A DNA stretch of 64,000 bases, from positions 6,448,001 through 6,512,000 of the forward strand of contig OX637296.1 in assembly GCA_951799445.1 (NCBI GenBank), written 5' to 3'. This DNA is from Pseudisothecium myosuroides. Lineage: Eukaryota > Streptophyta > Bryopsida > Hypnales > Lembophyllaceae. Below, piece by piece: positions 55,970-64,000 of the stretch. How positions within the stretch are numbered: position 1 is the first letter of the stretch; every line of letters begins with the position of its first letter. A program made the position numbers and the translations under genes. The notes below the pieces were generated by a model. The model saw only the letters and a program-made list of their open reading frames with translations, was not told the origin of the DNA and made no database searches.

Positions 55970-56228
55970 ATGCGCGGTCGCCTTGGAAGCCAGTACCCGA
56001 GGTCGCCCTGGATCCGAGGTCGTCCAGGATCCAGGACGCGAGGTCGCCTAAGACCCGCGGTCGCCTTCTTTGCCACACGATGTCGCCCAAGTTTCCACGC
56101 GCGGTCGCTGAATTTCCCTCCAGCGGTCGTGGTTCCTGGACCCGCGTTCTCCTTGGACCCGAGGTCGCCCAGTACGCGAGGTCGCCTCCTCCGAAGTCGC
56201 CTAGACCCGCACTCGCCCCCACGAGACC
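55970..56228 (+). repeat. CGAGGTCGCC array upstream of cassette 3
   Basis: About fifteen copies of (CCCG)AGGTCGCC, CGCGGTCGCC or near variants, oriented toward the gene at 56,576. Spacers are irregular, 10-25 bp. Confidence 0.85.
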
Positions 56229-56380
56229 TCGGGTATATGAACGTTCTCCTGCATACGCGTTCTCCACTCCAGGCCCTGCGCACCGTCTTTCATCCACCTC
56301 GAAGTGGGTGACTGCGTGCTCGTGGGCTAGGGGTTAGAGTTGTGAGGGGGACATTTTGTCTCTCCACTTCATTTTTGTGG
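56229..56380 (+). promoter_or_regulatory. Shared promoter cassette, copy 3
   Basis: CGGGTATATGAACG (TATA at 56,234), GCGTTCTCCACTCCAGGCCC, TGCGCACCGTCTTTCATCC, then GTGGGTGACTGCGTGCT at 56,304, 70 bp after the TATA, and GGGCTAGGGGTTAGAGTTG, GAGGGGGACATTTTGTC. Closest to copy 1. ATG about 200 bp further. Confidence 0.75.
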
Positions 56381-56575
56381 CTTTCGTTCCATGCACCGGA
56401 TTGTTGGCGGCTTGACATTTGGGTATTGTAAATTGAATATATATTTGTAAATGTATGTTTTTTGTAAATGTGATATACCACCGGTTTAGGATTTTCACCC
56501 TCGTGTAGTACAAGTTTGGTATTAGAATATTAAACTTAGTACCTAGACTCGTTGTCCACGTACAAAGTGATCGTC

Positions 56576-57949
56576 ATGGAGGATGAGGCCCAACCAAACC
56601 CATTGACTCGGCAACAGAAGAAGGCACGTCGTGACATGCCACGGAAGAGGACTGGAAAAACTCACAAGAAGCGTGTGCCTATCCTTTTGCATCCACACAT
56701 TAAGGCTTTCTTGGGTTGGAAGGAGGAACCTGAGCCTTGGAGTTATGAAACAATTAAAAAATATGTGGATCGGTGCCACATCGACAAGCTGTTTCCGCTC
56801 TGGCGACACAAGCTACACGTGGAGTCTAACAAGGCAAATCTTGGATATTGCAAAAATGAAGACTTCAAGAAGAGATGCCTTCAGGTATGGAGGGAGCTGT
56901 ATCTAAAGGAGCAGCCGTATCAAAATGACAGTTTTCCTTTGTATCTTGTCCAAATGGTGTATACCGAATGTATACTTCTGAAGCGGGTGGATTGGACAAC
57001 CATAAAGGAGTTGCCTATTGGAAACCATCCAGAGGACCCAACACTCTTGGTTCAAGATGAACGAGTTGATGTTGAGAAGAAGTTGACATTGGTTAAACCG
57101 GGGAAGTTGTGCATTCCCGACAAAGAGGTAGTGTGGTCAGCTACTTCTAGCTCAAATGAGCACACCCATGAATACGATGAGTATGAGTTTGATGAAGACC
57201 TAGAAGCACTCGCTCTCATGGATTTTTATAAGTCAGCCTCAAAGGCGACGGCTGACCAGAAGGGGAAGAAGAAGGTTGAGGAGCCCGAAACATTGTTCCA
57301 CAAACATGAACAGTGCAGGGAGGATGTGGAGCCCAAGCGCGTGGACCACATATTCTTAGAGCACGGTGGCGGTCTGAGCAAGGACAATTCTTCAGACGAT
57401 GAAGATATGTTGAGTGCTAAGATAGCAAGTGCACGAGAAGCTTTGCTTGAAGCCACAATGGAATGGGAAGACTTGAAGAAAAATGAAGCTTCACCAGAAT
57501 GTGACGAGGGTCTTATGTCATCTTTGCGGACGGAGTCTGAGGCGGTCAAGAAAGCCATTGCTGAAAATGACAAGTACTTGGCTGATTTGAAGAAAAGTAA
57601 AGATAATTATTTCAAGAAGAGAGAGGAGGGCCGCGCTCACATGATGGATGATGTGGTAGTATATCAAAGGCAACTCCAACTCTTGGAACGCAAGTGTGGG
57701 CAGCTGCAACATCAAAGGAAAAGCATCGGCGTCCAAGTAGCTGAGAAAGAAAAAGATTTTTTCAATATTGCAGTCCAACAGTCGAAAGAGTTATGCCCTT
57801 TCATTTTGGCTCGTGATTATGGTAGCACTCCCGAAGAATTAGCAATGCTTCGAAAGTTGGTGAAGCTCCACAAGGAGATGGTACACGCGAGTGATAGGAA
57901 GTTTCAGTTGCTGGAGTGCGAACTTCATTTTCTGTGGAAATGGCTGTAG
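56576..57949 (+). CDS. CH-x-x-KLFP family protein, intact (copy A)
   Basis: 457 residues, one exon, ATG 56,576 (MEDEAQPNP) to TAG 57,949. A basic N-terminus (RKRTGKTHKKR) leads into the shared domain at residues about 45-150: AFLGWKEEPEPW, CHIDKLFPLWRHK, SNKANLGYC, KRCLQVWRELY, VYTECILLKRVDWTTIKE. The acidic EFDEDLEAL segment (near 210) also occurs in copy B. The last 200 residues are a long coiled coil (ETEAVKK-type heptads, LLERKCGQLQHQRKSIGVQV). The conserved His, Cys, Trp and Asp residues suggest a folded domain, perhaps metal-binding or enzymatic, but I recognise no family. It is the only undamaged member of three in this window. Confidence 0.75.
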   Translation: MEDEAQPNPLTRQQKKARRDMPRKRTGKTHKKRVPILLHPHIKAFLGWKEEPEPWSYETIKKYVDRCHIDKLFPLWRHKLHVESNKANLGYCKNEDFKKRCLQVWRELYLKEQPYQNDSFPLYLVQMVYTECILLKRVDWTTIKELPIGNHPEDPTLLVQDERVDVEKKLTLVKPGKLCIPDKEVVWSATSSSNEHTHEYDEYEFDEDLEALALMDFYKSASKATADQKGKKKVEEPETLFHKHEQCREDVEPKRVDHIFLEHGGGLSKDNSSDDEDMLSAKIASAREALLEATMEWEDLKKNEASPECDEGLMSSLRTESEAVKKAIAENDKYLADLKKSKDNYFKKREEGRAHMMDDVVVYQRQLQLLERKCGQLQHQRKSIGVQVAEKEKDFFNIAVQQSKELCPFILARDYGSTPEELAMLRKLVKLHKEMVHASDRKFQLLECELHFLWKWL

Positions 57950-58555
57950 TGGAGCAAAGATACTAAGGATGAAAGCCTTGTAGAACAAGAGAGGATTGGA
58001 CCAAAGCCAAAGAGAAGCGATTTTGTGATCAATACTAGAAGCATGTAGGAGCTCAGTACAAATTTGACGTTTTGGGCACCATTTTTTGGATGTAATGGAC
58101 TTTGAATAGAAAAAGAAATTCCATTTTTTTTCCTTCCAAAGTCCCTAATTGTCATTCTTTTACCACGTGTATTTGGACTATTTTTTAAATCCTTGTTGAG
58201 CCTTTCTTTGGTTGGGAACAAGAAAATGAATGATAATTTTATAATTATAGTTCAATTTTTATTTGTATAGAATAATACACGTTTTATATGTAGTTGTTGT
58301 TGGAGGCCTGCTTATTTCCTAAAATAACATCCATTTTCTTTCACAATTACAGTGATGTATTTTCGGTACAGGAGCAACAATACCAATCCATTTTCTTACC
58401 AATATTTTGGTTCTTTTTCCAAAATAAGAACCCTCTTCATTTTGGTAAGTTATGGGACTACATTGTTCCAGTGAAAAGAATACCATATTTAAGAAATCAT
58501 GATAATTAATCCATTTTCTTGGTATTTTTGAGAAATATTTCATTTCCAATTTTTT
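57950..58555. other. 3' flank, AT-rich
   Basis: Probable 3' UTR then intergenic DNA with early degenerate copies of the repeat that follows. No gene seen. Confidence 0.5.
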
Positions 58556-58559
58556 TCAT

Positions 58560-60760
58560 GGAATTGTGAGAACTTAGGTTTAAAAATGAAAAGAGTAATC
58601 ACATTGATATTCTTCCATTTTTATGTTTTCCATTATGGGAAAGCTTCCAGTCTTTGCCTCTTTGGTAAGTTACGAATGAACCTTTTTTCTCTAGGAAGAG
58701 GAGCCCTTATTGTATTTCTTCTTTATATCTTAAATTTTTTTAAACAAGAACAGGAATTTGTACCTATTTATTTATCAAAAATCTTGCTTAGAAGAAGAAG
58801 AAGTCCGAAATATTTTGAATTCTTCATTTCTACTTGCAGAACTCTAAGCTTCGGTAATTTACGAATGAAAATAATTTGGATGAAAAAAAGAGCACTCATT
58901 TTGTTTATGAGTATATGTGTATATATTTTGAAGCAAATAATATATTATTTCCAATTTTTTCTAGAAATTATGAGAACTTAGGTTTACAAGGAGAAGAGTA
59001 GTTGTATTGCTACTCTTCCATTTTTATGTTTTTCATAATGGGAAACCCTCCTTTTTTTGGTAAATTACAAATGAACCTATTTTTTAAAGGAAGAAGAGCA
59101 CTTTTTATATTTCTTCTCTACATCTTAAATTTTTTAAAATAAAAACAAGAATTTGTATCTATTTATTTCCCAAAACTCTTGCTTTGAAAAAAAAGGGGTA
59201 TGATTTTTTTCCTTCATTGTATTTTGAATTCTTGATTTCTACTCATAGAACTCAATGCTTGGGTGATTTATGAATTAACCCCTAGAGGACCAGCATGTGA
59301 TTTTTGGTTGTAGAGGAATTTTGGGCAAGTACATGTCACTAGAGAATTCCATATTTTAAGCTGAAATTTTAGTAGAAGGTGGGCGCAATAAAAATATCTT
59401 TCATATGCACTAAATTTAAGCACATTTGGAAATAGGAGTGAAAAGTTCTAGCAAAATATGTTACTTTTTGTTGTAACTGGGCAGTCTGGGCAGGAAAAAA
59501 CATTTGGTAGGAATTGGATTTTGTTTTTTTGTATTTTTCTTTTCATAGATAATATTTTTGTCTATCTGGAAAGCTTTGGTTCATTTTATTTGGATTTGTT
59601 ATGAGAAAGTTAATAGGGACATTATTGTTTTTTGGGCAGTTAGAGCATCTTCTTGAAGAAAATAACTTGTAGGATTCATTTCTGAATGCTATTTTTGCAA
59701 TTTTTCACAAAAAATAAATTCTCATGGTTTAGTTTACTTGCTAGAACAATGTCACCAGTGGGATTACTATATTTTAATTCCATCTAATATATATAAATAT
59801 TTTAGATTTTCCTTATATCTTGTGTCGACTTCTACTTAATAATTTTTTTAGGAATGATAATTAAGTTTTTTTGAATATTCTTTTTTTCCCTAGACTCTCA
59901 AGTGTCAACTCAATTTGCCACTATAATGATTTAAAGCTCAGAACTTTGTAGTCCAAAAATTTTAAGTTAAAAATGTTTAAAGTCTAAAAATCTAGTCTCG
60001 CAATGTGCTGAAATACTCGTTTTTTCCAATTTAAACGCAGATATCTTGCAATCTGTGCAGTCCAGAATTCTGAAATTTTTTCCTCACATTCTCATACTAG
60101 TTAGGGGTAAGATCCTACCGTTCAATTTCCAAATTTATTTTTTTTCAAATTTTTGGAATCCTTGCTATAGAAATGACAGTTTTAAGTGTTTTTTGGCAAA
60201 AAAAAGGCCTTCGGCCTTGAGGGGTTAAAATTATTAGGATAAAGAACCAAAAACCCATTTTGTTTATTAGTATACATGGATACATTTTGAAGCAAATAAT
60301 ATATTATTTGAAATTTTTTCCAAAAATTGTGAGAACTTAGGTTTACAAATGAGAAGAGTAATCGCATTGATATTCTTCCAATTTTATGTTTTCCATTATG
60401 GGAAAGCCTCCATTCTTTGGTAAGTTACGAATGAACCTTTTTTCCAAAGGATGAAGAGCACTTATTATATTTCTTCTTTACATCTTAAGCTTTTTAAAAT
60501 AAGAATCCAAATTTGTATATGTTTATTTAAATAAAAACTTGCGTAAAAGAAGAAGAGGTCCAATATTTTCCCTTCATTGTATTTTTAATTCTTGATTTCT
60601 ACTTGTAGAACTCTATGCTTCGGTGATTTATAAATGAAAATTATTTGGATAAAATAAAGGGCATCAATTTTATTTATTAGTATATCTGAATATATTTTGA
60701 AGCAAATAATAAATATTTTTTAATCTATTTAAGAAGTTTTCAAAACTTTCCCTCGTAAAA
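58560..60760 (+). repeat. Diverged 300-450 bp repeat, at least three copies
   Basis: Copies at about 58,560-58,980, 58,980-59,280 and 60,300-60,720 share GAGAACTTAGGTTTA(C)AA, CTTCCA(T)TTTTATGTTTTCCA, TTATGGGAAAGC, GGTAA(G)TTACGAATGAACC and AAGAAGAGCAC strings in the same order. Similarity is about four in five bases by eye. Short open frames within are chance events. Confidence 0.7.
60030..60232 (+). repeat. Dispersed repeat family B, copy 3
   Basis: CAGATATCTTGCAATCTGTG to GAGGGGTTAAAA, matching 45,405-45,602 in order; it interrupts the 300-450 bp repeat series. Confidence 0.7.
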
Positions 60761-60769
60761 ATAATTGCA

Positions 60770-61685
60770 CCACTATTCTTTTATATTCATATTCCAAATT
60801 CTGGGATACCTTGAAACCGAGTAAATTCCATTTTTGGGGGGTAAGTAAGGAACGAGGATGATTTTAATAAGTTCAGTGTAACCATTTTTTTCCTATATTA
60901 TATTAGTAATTTTTGTTTAGGGAACCTAACCTTTTTTTTCATTTAAGATATTGTAGCCTTGTAGGATCTTTCCTTTATAAGAAGAAGAGCACCAATTTCT
61001 TTCCCTTGAGCGGCTGCATTTTTGGTGGGTTCAATATCTTTTTATAGCCCACTAACAACTATATTTTAGCGTTAGAAGTTCATCATAGTTGAGTATATTT
61101 TTTATAACAATCTGAAATGGAAAAAACCCTTTATTGTTAGTTAACATGATGTAAGACCTTTTAAAAAAAATTCAACTTCAAAGTGAGAGGAGGAGACATT
61201 TTGGGGGGATATTTCTTTCAATATAATAGTAGAGTAATAAAACCCAAAATGAGAACAAACATTTATTCCTTGCGCAGAAAATTGACTCACAATACTGCGA
61301 GGATAGTATATATTAAAAAATCCAAGCAATATATAATTGCTATGCATGAGAAAAATATAAAGCCATAGAACTGGAATTGACGCAACAAATAAAAAACAAC
61401 ACATATTACTCAGCTAGGCGACTATGGATATACTATGAGTCCATATGTATAAGCCTTACATTACATCTAATAACGAGAAGTAATGTTCAAGTAAATGATT
61501 GCAACAAATGTCTAACTGATAACATTTGGGTCGTTCTGAGAACCGCTTCCTTCGCCACGTTCAGAATTGGATGACTCTCCAACCCCCAGCTTGCGCTTTG
61601 CACGAGTGCGAGAAGCTGGTCCATCCGCGTTCAAAATGGATTCTAAGACATTTGAATCCTTCAGAGCTAGGAGGGTTTTCTGGGT
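60770..61685. other. Intergenic, AT-rich
   Basis: No coding or repeat structure seen. Probably includes the 3' end of the minus-strand transcript from the RING pseudogene. Confidence 0.5.
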
Positions 61686-64000
61686 CTATGGAGAGTGTTT
61701 TTCCAATAGATAGTCCAATGCTTGACTTTGGTAATAAGGCCCGTACGTGGAGTCCATGTATTGCATATCATTCAACTCTTGAATGGAGGCATTTTCATCA
61801 CGATTGGCCATCCTTTTGCCTTGAAAATTCCAACGATGCTTCTCCGGATGAGGACCCCACTTGAAGGTTGCGGAGCTCTTATTGAAATATCCACCAAGGC
61901 ATTGGAAGAAGAACGCCCTCTTCCCTTCATGTTGTGCTCCCTTTCCCATTAGCCTGGGTGCAGCGGCCGCAATTTCAGCCGGGTCTGTTTCCCAGTTCAA
62001 TTGCGAGCTAACATCTCTCGGTTCTTTATCATGAAAGTCTTGTCGCCAACTCCAAAGTAAGTCTTGGCCCCAAAATCTCGTTTCATCCGTTGTGTCGCCG
62101 CTGTGTTCCCAAGACGGTGGCATGTAAGTCATCAAGTTGAACATGGCATACAACCGTTCATGGAATGGGGCTGAACATATGACACAACGTCGCCTAATCA
62201 AGCATTGCGTGATGAGACATTGAGGATGGTATACATGTGCGCAGGATCCAAGTGCCCAACCTCCTTCGGGGCCAAAATGGGTCTAGACATATGGGGCATT
62301 TGGTGTGGTCCAAGACGAAATGTGCAGGCTTCGGCCACAGCAACTTCTGCTGCTCTTCGTCAAGGTGGAAAGACTTGTGGTTCATGTGGTCCCACCCATT
62401 TTGTGTCCAATCTATGACAGTCTTCCCAAGCAACTCCAACATGGGCATGTCACTGGGAAAAAGGGTATCAAGCAATGCCCAAGATGTGAGTCCATTCTCC
62501 CGTTTAGGAGCGCTTGCAATGAAGTTCTTCAAAACTTTATCCAACTCTTGGGCAATTTGTTGTGATCTGTCCACGGAGAGAATGCAAGCAACCTTCCAAT
62601 GGTAGTATGTGGCCGCCAACTCTCCCAACTACGCTCGAAGAGTGCGGTTTTCCTCTTCAAGTCCCGATTTCTTCACCAACTGTACGGGGCGTGGAACAAT
62701 AGGAAACGAAAGTGAATCTTGGGTCCCACGGAGATCATTCGTGTCAGCGGTAGTGTCTTCCGTGATGGTAGGAAGAAGCGCAATTAGAAGAAGTGAAGAA
62801 TGCTTGCTACGCTTGGCAGGAGGAGTCTGTCCATGGACGTCGTCGGTGAGGTCCCCTACAACCTTGTCCAGATGATGTGGATCATGCTCAATGAAGGGGT
62901 CGTCCATGTCTGACAAAGTCAACGTTTCTCGCTCTTTCTCCCGAAGGCGTTGTAGTTCTTTAGATTGCTGAGATATGATAGCGCTTTTGTGATTGCAAAG
63001 TGATTGCAATTTCTTGACATCCGACTGAAGTGAGGCAATCGTGGAGTCTTTGGTCTTCAAGATATCGAGGGCCTTACACAAGGCCACAGTGTTGTCAGCT
63101 GGAGTCGCTCGAGGCTGGGAAATGGTAGTACGAACACCTCCGTCCACGGGTAAGTCCTCATTTGGTCCAAAGTCGAAGACATTGACATCATCCTCTTCTG
63201 CCAACGGTGGGCCTGAAACCGTCGCTGAGGCTAGTGCAGATCTGACTCGATTTGTGGAACGCCGCACCTTTGGAGGATGTTTTATTCTCCGTCCTTGTGA
63301 TGATGAAGGTGCCTCAACATTTTGAACCTGAATTTCCACGGGGGCGACGGGCTGCTCCCTAACTTGTGTTGTCCTTGGGACTCGTGTGCCATCGGAATCT
63401 TCATCCTCCTCCGATTCGTCAGTGGGAACTTCAAGAGTCTCTTTGTTTCGAGGATCACTTCAAATAGGTCCAAGTCCGCCCTCTGAAAATTTCAGAATCC
63501 CTCTTGGGATTAATCCAATTTCTGGCCGTTCAACGTACGGACTTTCTTTTATCATGCTCCAGTCAATCTCCTTTTTCAATGCCACCTCAGCATACGCTCC
63601 TCTGGCAATGCATAGAGTAACCTCGTTCCTCTCTACGAAAGGGGTTTTGTAGAGGACCTGCCACACTTCCACGCACCTTTGAACGAAAGTTGGACTTTCA
63701 CAATACTTCAGGTTTGCCTTATTGGTGCGCCGGTTGTAATGATGGCGCCATGCCGGAAACAACTTCCCGATGTGGCACCATTCAATGTAATCTTCGCAGG
63801 TTTGCATTGTCCACGGCTCGGTCTCCTCTTCCCAGCCTTTAAAAGCGAGGTGGTCTGGGCTGTTCAACACGTGCCATCGCTTGCGATGAACAGTACCCCT
63901 GCCCTTCCGCCCCTTATCTAAAAGAGCCTTCTTGGCTACACCAGGAGTGACAACTGCAGTGTGCAGGATAGGTAGTGATCCGCCGCTACTTCCCCCGGTG
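61686..64000 (-). pseudogene. CH-x-x-KLFP domain plus RING finger, broken (copy C)
   Basis: The frame is open at the right edge and runs down to 61,686. First comes the shared domain: AFKGWEEETEPW, CHIGKLFPAWRHH, TNKANLKYC, QRCVEVWQVLY, AYAEVALKKEIDWSMIKE. A TGA at 63,460-63,462 interrupts; the same frame continues through a basic patch and coiled coil (DVKKLQSLCNHKSAIISQQ) to a TAG at 62,629-62,631, and again onward to KCPICLDPF. There one extra T (run 62,274-62,277) shifts the frame; the RING continues as CAHVYHPQC and CVIC, completing a Cys/His pattern C-x2-C...C-x-H-x2-H-x2-C...C-x2-C. A 170-residue tail follows. RING proteins usually act as ubiquitin ligases. Two stops and a frameshift suggest a pseudogene; CGA and CAG would fit the stop positions. 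Confidence 0.75.

Noticed and set aside
58586..58981. Plus-strand 131-codon open frame
   Set aside because: It lies in a diverged 300-450 bp repeat whose other copies have no matching open frame.

Overview
This is nuclear DNA of a eukaryote, and almost certainly of a green plant. The evidence is multi-exon genes with GT-AG introns, interstitial TTTAGGG telomere-type repeats, long AT-rich intergenic stretches, and a Ty3/gypsy element whose primer-binding site matches plant tRNA-Asp, as in Athila/Tat elements. The gene content (divergent protein kinase, FCP1-like phosphatase with a DLNG motif, ParB-like/methyltransferase-like fusions, a transposase-like DUF7869-type protein) makes me think of a bryophyte or other seedless plant, but I cannot name the species.

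Layout. 1-2.4 kb (minus): end-truncated DUF7869-like gene, with a 60-bp palindrome array in its leader (2.8-3.7 kb). 5.4-12.4 kb: AT-rich, repeat-filled, no convincing gene. 12.4-19.6 kb: a GC-rich 18-bp array with a TATA box, a long leader with a 68-bp palindrome array, then a three-exon gene with ParB-like and methyltransferase-like motifs. 20.2-34.3 kb: an FCP1-like phosphatase gene that carries a nonsense codon and is split by a 12.8-kb retrotransposon with a 5-bp target duplication. The element has 3,469-bp LTRs, each encoding a 589-residue protein. 34.5-37 kb: two unrecognised genes. 37.3-44.4 kb: a second, roughly 12-exon ParB-like/methyltransferase gene with a 116-bp palindrome array in its first intron. 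45.8-64 kb: four genes or pseudogenes. Three share an unrecognised N-terminal domain (one ends in a RING finger) and one is a divergent kinase. Three of the four have a common upstream promoter cassette, and the fourth runs off the window.

Two architectural themes stand out. First, three genes carry 14-15 copies of a short palindrome in the leader intron, which ends 2-6 bases before the first ATG. In the 15.8-kb gene every other intron also carries one copy. Second, three genes at 47.3, 50.8 and 56.6 kb share a GGTCGCC-type array, a TATA box, and a conserved block at a fixed distance of about 70 bp. Nonsense codons at sites that look like former CGA or CAG codons recur across the window, which suggests decay by deamination of methylated cytosine. 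All functional claims rest on motifs read by eye; no database search was possible.
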